From positions 2,604,001 to 2,668,000 of the forward strand of contig NZ_JASE01000005.1 of assembly GCF_000622325.1 (NCBI RefSeq): DNA of 64,000 nt. The letters run 5' to 3'. The notes below the pieces were generated by a model. The model saw only the letters and a list, made by a program, of their open reading frames with translations. It made no database searches and was not told the origin of the DNA. The DNA comes from Sulfitobacter geojensis. GTDB taxonomy: Bacteria > Pseudomonadota > Alphaproteobacteria > Rhodobacterales > Rhodobacteraceae. Made by a program: the position numbers and the translations under genes. Below are positions 56,502 to 64,000 of the stretch, piece by piece; position 1 is the first letter of the stretch, and each line of letters begins with the position of its first letter.

Positions 56502-56517
56502 TGAGTAATCGTTCAAG
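56501..56517. promoter_or_regulatory. TetR operator copy 2
   Basis: TTGAGTAATCGTTCAAG; on the minus strand CTTGAACGATTACTCAA, which matches copy 1 at 14 of 17 positions. It ends 13 bases before the TetR GTG and would block that promoter when bound. Confidence 0.75.
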
Positions 56518-56530
56518 AATAGGTGATCCT

Positions 56531-57103
56531 GTGCCCCGCAAACCCAACTATGACCGTACTGCCCTGATTGCGCGCGCGCGCGATTTGTTCTGGCGACAGG
56601 GCTGGGCCGGTACATCGCTGAAAGATCTCGAAAACGAATTAAAGATGAAACCCGGCAGCTTTTATGCCGCTTTCGGGTCAAAGGATGCGCTGTATGAATT
56701 AGCGATGGATACTTATGCCGCTGATGGGGCCGCGCGTCTGACAACGCTGGTCGAAGCCGAAGGCGCGCTGCGCGCCCTGCAAGACTATCCCAAATTGGTG
56801 ATTTCGCGCGACTCCGCCCCGGCTCAAGCCTGCATGCTGGCGAAAACGGTTCTGGAGTTAAAGCCCCGCGACCATCCGCTTGCGGCGCGCGCGACCACCC
56901 ACCTTAAAACTATGGAAGGGCTGTTTGCCGATGTCTTTGCGCAAGCACAAGCCAAGGGTGAGATCAGCGCCGAACGCGACCCGACGGCATTGGCGCGCCG
57001 GTATCAATCGGACCTGATGGGCTTGCGCGTATCGTCAGAGCGCGGCGACATTGACGCGCGCCTCATTGCGGATGAAATCGCGCAAAGCCTGTCCCAGCTC
57101 TAA
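56531..57103 (+). CDS. TetR/AcrR-family transcriptional regulator
   Basis: I place the start at the GTG at 56531 (MPRKPNYDRTALIARARDLF), with AGGTG 5 bases upstream; longer frames would start inside the operator. The 190-residue protein has the N-terminal helix-turn-helix (about 10-55: QGWAGTSLKDLENELKMKPG, FYAAFGSKDALYELAMDTYA) and a C-terminal helical ligand domain with one Cys. It probably represses itself and the divergent AhpD-like gene through the paired operators. The inducer is unknown. Confidence 0.93.
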   Translation: MPRKPNYDRTALIARARDLFWRQGWAGTSLKDLENELKMKPGSFYAAFGSKDALYELAMDTYAADGAARLTTLVEAEGALRALQDYPKLVISRDSAPAQACMLAKTVLELKPRDHPLAARATTHLKTMEGLFADVFAQAQAKGEISAERDPTALARRYQSDLMGLRVSSERGDIDARLIADEIAQSLSQL

Positions 57104-57117
57104 ACCTTGCGTGCCGC

Positions 57118-58287
57118 CTAACTTGCCTTCAGTCGCGTCTCAACCACTTCGGCAAACCACGAACAGCCTGCCGGTATCGCCTCGTCGTTGAAATCATACA
57201 TCGGGTGATGCACCGTTGCGCCCTCGACCCCGTTGCCGATCATCATATAGGCACCGGGCCGCGCGTTCAGCATGTAAGAAAAATCCTCGCCCGCCATAAT
57301 CGGTGGCGTGTCGCGCCAGACGTCGGGGGTTACAGTTTCGGCAACATCCGCGGCGAAATCGGTTTCGGCGTCGTGGTTCACCGTGACCGGATAGCCGCGT
57401 TCATAGTCGATCTCGGCGCGGCACTGATGCGCCGCTGCGGTATGGGTCACAATATCGTGCAGGCGCGCTTCGGCCAGATCGCGCACATCCTCATCCAGCG
57501 TGCGCACCGTGCCGCGCAGTTTGACCGTCTGGGGCAGCACATTGTGGCTGTCCGTGTCGCTGCGCAGGGTACAGACCGACACAACCACCTGTTTCACCGG
57601 ATCCACATTGCGCGCCGCGATGGATTGCAGCGCCACAACCACATGGGCCGCAGCCAGATTGGTATCAACCGCCTCATGCGGGGCCGCCGCATGGCCGCCC
57701 TGCCCGTCAATCACGATGTCGAACTGATCGGCAGCCGCCAACAAAGCCCCCTTGCGGATTGCAAACTTTCCCACCGGATAACCCGGCATATTGTGCATGC
57801 CGTAAACCTCGTCGATCGACCAGCGCTCCATCAGCCCGTCCTTGACCATTTCATTGCCGCCGCCGCCGCCTTCTTCGGCGGGCTGGAAAATCAGCACACA
57901 GCGGCCATCGAAATTGCGGGTCTCGGCCAGATATTGCGCCGCCCCCAGCAACATCGCCGTATGCCCGTCGTGCCCGCAGGCATGCATCTTGCCCGCGATT
58001 TTCGACGCATGTGGCAGGCCAGTCGCCTCATGGATCGGCAGCGCATCCATATCCGCCCTCAGGCCCACAGTGCGTCCTGACGCCGTCTGCCGCCCCTCAA
58101 TCACCGCAACCACACCGGTCTGCCCGATGCCAGTGGTGATGTCGGTGATGCCGAAGCTGCGCAGCTTTTCCTCGACGAATTTCGCGGTCTCATGCACGTC
58201 GAATTGGATTTCGGGATATTGGTGTAAATGCCGCCGCCATGCGGTGATTTCTGCGTGTGTCTCGGCAAAGCGGTTCTTGATCGGCAT
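57118..58287 (-). CDS. M20-family amidohydrolase (paralog 2)
   Basis: A 389-residue zinc hydrolase with LRADMDALPIHEATGLPHAS, MHACGHDGHTAMLLGAAQYL, VLIFQPAEEGGGGGNEM and IMAGEDFSYMLNARPGAYMM, almost the same motifs as the gene at 54531. Parts of the two genes are also very similar at DNA level, so this is a fairly recent or conserved duplication. It ends 14 bases from the convergent TetR gene and follows the FAD oxidoreductase gene by 23 bases. Confidence 0.92.
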   Translation of the reverse strand: MPIKNRFAETHAEITAWRRHLHQYPEIQFDVHETAKFVEEKLRSFGITDITTGIGQTGVVAVIEGRQTASGRTVGLRADMDALPIHEATGLPHASKIAGKMHACGHDGHTAMLLGAAQYLAETRNFDGRCVLIFQPAEEGGGGGNEMVKDGLMERWSIDEVYGMHNMPGYPVGKFAIRKGALLAAADQFDIVIDGQGGHAAAPHEAVDTNLAAAHVVVALQSIAARNVDPVKQVVVSVCTLRSDTDSHNVLPQTVKLRGTVRTLDEDVRDLAEARLHDIVTHTAAAHQCRAEIDYERGYPVTVNHDAETDFAADVAETVTPDVWRDTPPIMAGEDFSYMLNARPGAYMMIGNGVEGATVHHPMYDFNDEAIPAGCSWFAEVVETRLKAS

Positions 58288-58310
58288 TTTGGATATCCTG
58301 CTGGAGAAAT

Positions 58311-59657
58311 TCAGAAAGGTGGCCCTAAATCTATTGCGCTTCCATCTGAAAACCTGTCTGCGCGGAACCGTTTCAGATCATGCCCCAAAGCATCCCCCAT
58401 GACCAGAGCGGCCAGCACCCGACCCATCCCCGGCCCGATGCCAAAACCGTGCCCCGCCATGCCGGTGCCAATAACCAAACCCGGAATTGCAGCACAGTGA
58501 TCCACGATCGGCACCTGATCAGGCATCGTGTCAATCATGCCTGCCCAGGCGGATTTCAACCGCACCTGCGGCAAACTGGGGAATCGTTCCTGAAAGTTGC
58601 GTACAAGGCGGCGCAACTGCTTCATATCGGGGGCCGGATCAAGGATACGCATCCGCTCAAACGGTGTGACCTCGTCGCCCGCCCACCGGCGCGGCGTGCC
58701 CCAAGCATCGGGAAACCCCTTGGGCGAGGTGGGGCGGTAGGTCTGGCCAAAGGGGGTTTGGCGCAGCTGCGGCAGATATTTGCGAAAGGCGCGAAAGGCA
58801 TCGGGCCCGATGAACAACTCGGCCACCCCTGCGGGTGCCAAAGTATAGCCGCCATCCATCCGGCGGCGGAACGCAACGCGGTTGTCCGCGGCGGCACCGC
58901 TGTGGACATCCGGCAATACATGGGTCGCCGCCACGCTTTCACGCACTGAAAGCAGCGGGATATCAACGCCGTGGTTGCGCAGGAACAACGAGGACCACGC
59001 GCCCCCCGCCAACACAACCGAAGGTGATTTAATCAGGCCGCGCTCGGTCACCACCCCTGCCACATTGCCCGCCTGCACATCCAGCATCCGCACAGCGCAG
59101 TTTTCAATGATCCGGACGCCGGCGGCTCTGGCGATCCCCGCCAATGCGGGAACAGCCGTCCACGGCTCGGCGCGCATATCCGATGGTGTCACCATGGCGC
59201 CGCGCATCCGTGCGCTCATCTGCGGGAACATCGACGCGGTTTCCGACCCGTTGAGAATCTTCGTATCGACACCTAAGCCGCGCGCATGGGCGGTCCATCG
59301 CTCGAAACCGGCCAGCTGTTTGGAGGTCTGCGCGAAATAGGTCACGCCGCCTTGGCGTAACCCGAAATCGACACCGGTTTGCGCGGCGAGTTCTTTCCAG
59401 CGCCCAAGCGCTTCGATCATGATCGGCAATTCGTCGGGGTCACGCCCCTGCTGGCGGATCCATCCCCAATTGCGCGACGATTGCTCGCCTGCGATGCGCC
59501 CTTTTTCCAGCAGCACAACCGATTGCCCTGCCTGTGCCAGATAAAGCGCTGTGCAGATCCCGATGACGCCACCGCCGATCACCACCACATCGGTCGCAGC
59601 GGGCAGTGGCCCCGCAAACTGCACGGGGCTGGTGTCTGAAATTGGAAAAGCCTGCAT
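58311..59657 (-). CDS. FAD-dependent oxidoreductase (DadA/glycine oxidase-like)
   Basis: A 448-residue flavoprotein. VVVIGGGVIGICTALYLAQA (26-45) is the FAD-binding loop, EQSSRNWGWIRQQGRDPDEL is typical of the DadA-like group, and GMAGHGFGIGPGMGRVLAAL at the C-terminus closes the flavin site. Members oxidise D-amino acids or N-substituted amino acids. Position next to M20 hydrolases and a peptide importer fits use of released amino acids. Exact substrate inferred only. Confidence 0.87.
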   Translation of the reverse strand: MQAFPISDTSPVQFAGPLPAATDVVVIGGGVIGICTALYLAQAGQSVVLLEKGRIAGEQSSRNWGWIRQQGRDPDELPIMIEALGRWKELAAQTGVDFGLRQGGVTYFAQTSKQLAGFERWTAHARGLGVDTKILNGSETASMFPQMSARMRGAMVTPSDMRAEPWTAVPALAGIARAAGVRIIENCAVRMLDVQAGNVAGVVTERGLIKSPSVVLAGGAWSSLFLRNHGVDIPLLSVRESVAATHVLPDVHSGAAADNRVAFRRRMDGGYTLAPAGVAELFIGPDAFRAFRKYLPQLRQTPFGQTYRPTSPKGFPDAWGTPRRWAGDEVTPFERMRILDPAPDMKQLRRLVRNFQERFPSLPQVRLKSAWAGMIDTMPDQVPIVDHCAAIPGLVIGTGMAGHGFGIGPGMGRVLAALVMGDALGHDLKRFRADRFSDGSAIDLGPPF

Positions 59658-59717
59658 TGTTATCCCTCAAACGCGCCGTCCGGGCCCCGCGACAGCCCCG
59701 CAAGAGGCCGCGCCGTT

Positions 59718-60881
59718 TTATGAACCCAGACGCACCAGCAGCTTGCGCATGAAATCATGGCCCGCGTTAAACTGTGCCACTTCGATGAATTCGTTTGGCT
59801 GATGCGCCTGTGCGATGTCACCCGGCCCACAAATCACCGCAGAATATCCGGCGTCCTGAAACTGCCCGGCTTCAGTGCCATAGCTGACCTTGTGGCTGGC
59901 ATTGTCACCGGTGATCTGGCGCACAAGCGTTTCGGCCTCGCCGTCCTGCTCCGGTTGTAGGGCCGGCACGTCAAAGCGTTCGCTGATCCTGATCTCGGTT
60001 TCGGGCACGACCGCCTGCATTTGCGCTTCGACCTCGCGCACTTTCTTGAGGTAGGCCGTCGCCCAGTAATCCTTGTCTTCGCCGGGCACCACACGGAAAT
60101 CCATCGCGAAATGGCAATCCTTGGCCGTGATGTTATGCGCCGTACCGCCCGAAATCATACCGACGTGGCAGGTGGTGAAAGGCGGATCGAACATCGCGGC
60201 CAGATCAGTCGGTTTGGCCGCCATATTGGCCGTGTTCATCTCGTTTGCCCATTCGATCAGCTTGGCACCCGCCATGATCGCATTGACGCCCGTGTGCAGC
60301 AGCGATGAATGCACTTCGAAACCCACGACATGGGTATCAAACCCCGTGCCGCCCTTGTGGCCCGTGACCGCCTGCATCGTCGATGGCTCTCCAATGATCG
60401 CCGCCGACCCTTTGGGCAGCACGGGCTGCATCGCCTTGATCATCGGCGGCGCACCGGTGCAGCCGATTTCTTCGTCAAAGCTGAGCGCGATCTGCAAGGG
60501 GCGTTTCAGCCCTGCATATTTCCCTTCGACCAAGGCCCAGATGGCCAGCGCATCGAACCCCTTCATGTCGCAGGTGCCGCGGCCGTAATATTTGCCGTCT
60601 TTCTCGACCACCGTGAACGGATCAGTGTCCCAGGGTTGCCCGTCGACCGGCACCACATCCGTATGACCGGACAACACAACTGCGCCCTCTTCCCATGGGC
60701 CGACATGGGCGAAAAGCGCATGTTTGGGCTGATCGGGGTCAATATAGCGGTGCGACTCAATCCCGTGGCTGGCAAGGTACTCAGCCACCCAGTCAATCAA
60801 AGGAATATTGCTATCACGCGAAACAGTGGGAAAGCTGATGAGCTTGGTCATCAGTTCCAGTGGGGTCAAACGGTCTGTCAT
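59718..60881 (-). CDS. argE: Acetylornithine deacetylase (ArgE-type M20 peptidase)
   Basis: A 387-residue zinc enzyme. VVLSGHTDVVPVDGQPWDTD, GRGTCDMKGFDALAIWALVE and SFDEEIGCTGAPPMIKAM are the metal and catalytic motifs of the ArgE group. The canonical role is deacetylation of N-acetylornithine in arginine synthesis. Here it lies beside a peptide importer and other M20 enzymes, so a wider catabolic use of N-acyl amino acids is possible. It follows the ABC ATPase gene by 3 bases. Confidence 0.88.
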   Translation of the reverse strand: MTDRLTPLELMTKLISFPTVSRDSNIPLIDWVAEYLASHGIESHRYIDPDQPKHALFAHVGPWEEGAVVLSGHTDVVPVDGQPWDTDPFTVVEKDGKYYGRGTCDMKGFDALAIWALVEGKYAGLKRPLQIALSFDEEIGCTGAPPMIKAMQPVLPKGSAAIIGEPSTMQAVTGHKGGTGFDTHVVGFEVHSSLLHTGVNAIMAGAKLIEWANEMNTANMAAKPTDLAAMFDPPFTTCHVGMISGGTAHNITAKDCHFAMDFRVVPGEDKDYWATAYLKKVREVEAQMQAVVPETEIRISERFDVPALQPEQDGEAETLVRQITGDNASHKVSYGTEAGQFQDAGYSAVICGPGDIAQAHQPNEFIEVAQFNAGHDFMRKLLVRLGS

Positions 60882-60884
60882 TTC

Positions 60885-62717
60885 TTAATATCCGCAATCA
60901 GTGATCAACAGGTGGTGGCCGGGGTTTACCTCGACGTACTCTGACGGCTTGGCGTCATAACCGGCAGGATGGATCGGCGACGGGATCGGCTTGAAGTTCA
61001 GATCCTTCTCGTCCTTGCGCTTGCGCGGATCAGCAATTGGCACCGCTTTCATCAAGGCTTGGGTATAGGCATGCAGCGGGTTTTCAAAGACCTGCTGGCG
61101 TGTGCCGATTTCGACGATGCGGCCCAGATACATCACGCCGACATAATGGCTGACGCGTTCGACCACCGCCATGTCATGGCTGATGAACAAAAAGCTCAGG
61201 TCCAGCTCTGCCTGTAATTCCATCATCAGGTTTAGCACCTGCGCCTGCACCGACACATCCAGCGCCGATACCGCCTCGTCCGCGATGATCAGCTTGGGGT
61301 TCAGTGCAAGGGCGCGCGCAATGGCCACCCGCTGGCGCTGGCCGCCGGACAATTCATGTGGGAAACGGCGCATGAAGCTGCGGGGCAATTCCACACGGTC
61401 AAACAGCATCTCCACACGTTCGTCGATGGCCTTGCCTTTGAGCGTGCCAAAATTATGGATCGGTTCGGCCACCTGTTCGGCCAAGGGCATCTGCGGGTTC
61501 AGCGATGCGAACGGATCCTGAAAAATCATCTGCATATCAAGCCGCGCAGTGCGCAGGTCACGCTGGTTCAGCGCCATTATATCTTTGCCGCCCACGTTGA
61601 TCTCGCCGGTCAGCGGCTCAACCAGCCGCAATATCGAACGCCCCGCCGTGGATTTGCCACAGCCTGATTCGCCCACAAGGCTCAGCGTCTGGCCCTTGTT
61701 GATGGTGAACGACAAATCCTCCACCGCGTGCACATTGGCGACCGTTCGGCGAAAGAACCCGCCCTTGACCGGAAAGCGGGTCGTGAGGTTCTTGACCGTC
61801 AGCAACACCTCTTCGCTGCCTTCAATCGGGACAATCGGTTTATCTTCGGACCCCAAAAGCTTCATCGGTTCGGGGAAAGCTTTGCCTGTCATCTCGCCCA
61901 GCTTGGGCACCGCGGCCAGCAAGGCTTTGGTGTAAGCGTGCTGCGGGTTCTCGAAGATTTCCTCGACCGTGCCCTCTTCGACCTTATTGCCGCGAAACAT
62001 CACGACGACGCGGTCGGCCATCTGGGCCACCACCGCCATATCGTGGGTGATGAACATGACCGCCGTGCCGGTTTCACGCTTCAACCGGTCCATCAGCGCC
62101 AGAATTTCAGCCTGAATCGTCACATCCAGCGCCGTCGTCGGTTCATCCGCGATCAGCAGCTTCGGCTCACAAGCCAAAGCCATCGCGATCACCACGCGCT
62201 GGCGCATACCGCCGGACAATTCATGGGGATACTGCTTCAGGCGGCGCTCGGGTTCGGGGATGCGCACCTGATTCATCAACTCAAGCGCGCGGCTCTCTGC
62301 CTGCCGTTTGCTCATGCCCTTGTGCAGGCGCAAACCCTCGGTCAGCTGGCGGCCCACCGTGAACACCGGATTCAGCGCCGTCATCGGCTCCTGAAAGATC
62401 ATCCCGATCTCGTTGCCCCTGATCCGGCGCATGTCGGGGCCGCTTGTCTGGGCCAGATCGATCTGGTCCTTGCCATCGCGATCAAACAAAAGGCGTCCGC
62501 CGGCAATCTCGCCACCGCCGTATTCCACCAGCCGCATCAGCGACAGGGATGAAACCGATTTACCGGAACCGGATTCGCCGACTACACAAACGGTTTCGCC
62601 CGGATTGATGTCGAAACTGACATCCTCCACCCCGACAACAGGGCCGTCTTTGGTCTGAAATTCGACCCTAAGGCCCTGAATTTGCGCAATAGGCCCCGTG
62701 TTTGTCTGATCGAGCAT
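60885..62717 (-). CDS. Fused DppD-DppF peptide ABC transporter ATPase
   Basis: A 610-residue protein with two complete ABC domains. NBD1 has GESGSGKS (48-55), LSGGMRQRV (167-175) and [16 protein letters not shown]2 has GESGCGKS (349-356), LSGGQRQRV and [13 protein letters not shown]. Each is followed by the oligopeptide-type C-terminal extension (PVKGGFFRR and the final [12 protein letters not shown]). It powers uptake of peptides, opines or similar. The solute-binding protein starts divergently 322 bases away. AGGGGA precedes the start. Confidence 0.95.
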   Translation of the reverse strand: MLDQTNTGPIAQIQGLRVEFQTKDGPVVGVEDVSFDINPGETVCVVGESGSGKSVSSLSLMRLVEYGGGEIAGGRLLFDRDGKDQIDLAQTSGPDMRRIRGNEIGMIFQEPMTALNPVFTVGRQLTEGLRLHKGMSKRQAESRALELMNQVRIPEPERRLKQYPHELSGGMRQRVVIAMALACEPKLLIADEPTTALDVTIQAEILALMDRLKRETGTAVMFITHDMAVVAQMADRVVVMFRGNKVEEGTVEEIFENPQHAYTKALLAAVPKLGEMTGKAFPEPMKLLGSEDKPIVPIEGSEEVLLTVKNLTTRFPVKGGFFRRTVANVHAVEDLSFTINKGQTLSLVGESGCGKSTAGRSILRLVEPLTGEINVGGKDIMALNQRDLRTARLDMQMIFQDPFASLNPQMPLAEQVAEPIHNFGTLKGKAIDERVEMLFDRVELPRSFMRRFPHELSGGQRQRVAIARALALNPKLIIADEAVSALDVSVQAQVLNLMMELQAELDLSFLFISHDMAVVERVSHYVGVMYLGRIVEIGTRQQVFENPLHAYTQALMKAVPIADPRKRKDEKDLNFKPIPSPIHPAGYDAKPSEYVEVNPGHHLLITDCGY

Positions 62718-63039
62718 GATGTCCCCTGATGATCCAATGACGCGTTTCGGCAGCGCGTCTTCAAGAGACGCTAAGGTGAATACTTGGGCAGGTCAAACGA
62801 AGTGGGTCAAATTCGGACCTATTTTGTGTCCAAGCGATGAGAAAGCTTGCAATTCTCGTGAAACATGTTGTGATTGCGGCCATGCGCTCTGGGGGTGCGT
62901 GGCAGAGTATCGAACATAAGCCTTCGGTTACGTAGGGTTATGCGCCACTCTTAATGTATCCCCGGGCGATAAAACCGGGCGGGACCATCCTGCCCCAAAA
63001 CACGGCACAGCTAAAACGTGTACGACAAGGAGAGTATAT
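62718..63039. promoter_or_regulatory. 322-base divergent region between ABC ATPase and solute-binding protein genes
   Basis: No gene is seen. The region must hold both promoters. It contains a direct repeat of TTTGACC on the minus strand (about 62795-62815), a GC-rich hairpin candidate with GGGCGGGA and TCCTGCCC near 62977-62995, and, at the right end, a strong AAGGAG ribosome site 7 bases before the ATG at 63040. I could not assign -35/-10 boxes with confidence. Confidence 0.5.
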
Positions 63040-64000
63040 ATGAAACTTAGAACCCTTTTAATGGGGGCTATCGCAACCACTGCTTTTGCACCGGTTGCTT
63101 TTGCCGACGGTCATTCCGGTGAACGCGGCCGCGACGGGGATGTGAAAATCCTGTATTGGCAGGCCCCTTCAATTCTTAACCCGTTCCTGTCAGGCGGCAC
63201 AAAAGACGTCGAAGCCGGTTCCTTGGTTGTCGAACCACTGGCCCGCTACACAGAAACCGGTGAAATGGTTCCGTTTCTGGTGACCGAGGTTCCCACCGTT
63301 GCCAATGGCGGCGTGTCCGAAGACCTCAAGTCGATCACATGGAACATCACACCCGGCCTGAAATGGTCCGATGGTACGCCCTTCACCTCTGCGGACGTGA
63401 AATTCACGGCCGAATACTGCATGCACCCCGAAGGCGGTTGCGCACAGGGTGCCAAGTTTCAGGGTGTCGAAAGCGTAGAGGCCATCGACGAGCTGACCGT
63501 CAAGGTCACTTTCGAGAACCCGCAGCCAAACCCGTATGGCCCATTTGTCGGTGGCGAAAGCCCGATCATTCAGGCGGCGCAATTCGCGGACTGTCTCGGT
63601 GCCAAAGCGCCCGAATGTACAGAAGCCAACTTTAACCCCATCGGCACAGGTCCGTTCAAGGTTGTAGAATTCCGTCCCAATGACGTGATCACGATGGAAG
63701 CCAACGAGAACTACCGTGTCGAAGGCAAGCCTGCCTTTGCAACGCTGACCCTCAAGGGCGGTGGCGACGCCGCAGCCGCGGGTCGTGCGGTTCTGGAAAC
63801 GGGCGAATACGATTACGCCTGGAACCTGCAACTGGCACCCGATGTTATTGCCAAGATGGAAGAAGCCGGCAAAGGCAAAGCCATCGCCGGTTTCGGCCCG
63901 CTGGTTGAACGTCTGGAAATGAACCTGACCAACCCGTCACCGGATCTGCCACCAGAAACACGTGCAACCGTTGCGGAACCACATCCGTTCCTGTCCGACT
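63040..64000 (+). CDS. Peptide ABC transporter solute-binding protein (partial, runs off the window)
   Basis: The ATG at 63040 starts an open frame of 320 codons with no stop in the window. MKLRTLLMGAIATTAFAPVA then FADG is a Sec signal. ILYWQAPSILNPFLSGGTKD, LVVEPLARYTETGEMVPFLV, WNITPGLKWSDGTPFTSADV and FNPIGTGPFKVVEFRPNDVI are typical of family 5 (DppA/OppA) binding proteins. Together with the fused ATPase it should form a peptide or opine importer; permease genes are expected just beyond the right edge. An AAGGAG site lies 7 bases upstream. Confidence 0.93.
   Translation, partial: MKLRTLLMGAIATTAFAPVAFADGHSGERGRDGDVKILYWQAPSILNPFLSGGTKDVEAGSLVVEPLARYTETGEMVPFLVTEVPTVANGGVSEDLKSITWNITPGLKWSDGTPFTSADVKFTAEYCMHPEGGCAQGAKFQGVESVEAIDELTVKVTFENPQPNPYGPFVGGESPIIQAAQFADCLGAKAPECTEANFNPIGTGPFKVVEFRPNDVITMEANENYRVEGKPAFATLTLKGGGDAAAAGRAVLETGEYDYAWNLQLAPDVIAKMEEAGKGKAIAGFGPLVERLEMNLTNPSPDLPPETRATVAEPHPFLSD

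Overview
The window is a GC-rich, gene-dense stretch of an alphaproteobacterial chromosome, most likely from the Rhodobacteraceae (roseobacter-type Rhodobacterales). The grounds are a complex I operon of mitochondrial type with a NuoE carrying a long Ala/Lys/Pro-rich tail, lineage-typical small proteins that look like DUF5333 and DUF5337, the nuoN-birA-coaX-rnj order, and a Leu/isovalerate catabolic operon with the marine-roseobacter layout. No rRNA, tRNA, CRISPR array, insertion sequence or prophage was seen. A genus cannot be assigned from the sequence alone.

Layout. 1-9.0 kb: the start of a membrane or secreted protein, an SDR plus AlkC-type glycosylase pair, a Hint-domain protein, a saccharopine-dehydrogenase-like oxidoreductase, prfC with an overlapping glycosyltransferase gene, and an RhlE-type DEAD-box helicase. 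9.0-33.2 kb (minus strand): one very long operon, nuoA-to-nuoN followed by birA, coaX and RNase J. Between nuoA and nuoN sit 14 nuo genes and 14 non-nuo genes. Four of the extras (57, 39 and 24 aa, plus a 131-aa lipoprotein that starts at GTG) are small or start inside a longer frame, so a length-based gene call would miss them or misplace their starts. 33.3-34.3 kb: a periplasmic YHYH protein. 34.5-43.2 kb (minus): a complete leucine/isovalerate degradation operon (ivd, acyl-CoA synthetase, mccB, mccA, GST, HMG-CoA lyase, enoyl-CoA hydratase) with a palindromic operator candidate at its promoter.

43.3-54.5 kb: envelope and housekeeping genes. These are a flavin-binding stress protein, a DegT aminotransferase with gph, glmU-glmS, a PPOX-fold protein with an AlkD-like protein, two lipoproteins (one of 42 aa), moaA, and a KDO transferase (waaA) with a GT4 glycosyltransferase. 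54.5-64 kb: a peptide or amino-acid-conjugate scavenging region. It holds two paralogous M20 amidohydrolases flanking an AhpD-like gene and its divergent TetR regulator (two clear operator copies in the shared promoter), then a DadA-like flavoenzyme, ArgE, a fused DppD-DppF ATPase, and a divergent solute-binding protein cut by the window end.

How the parts work together. The nuo operon supplies respiratory complex I and appears to carry its own lineage-specific set of accessory proteins, mostly small membrane or exported ones. This is the best candidate in the window for an undescribed functional system. The liu operon feeds acetyl-CoA and acetoacetate from leucine. The right end probably imports peptides or N-acyl amino acids and hydrolyses them.
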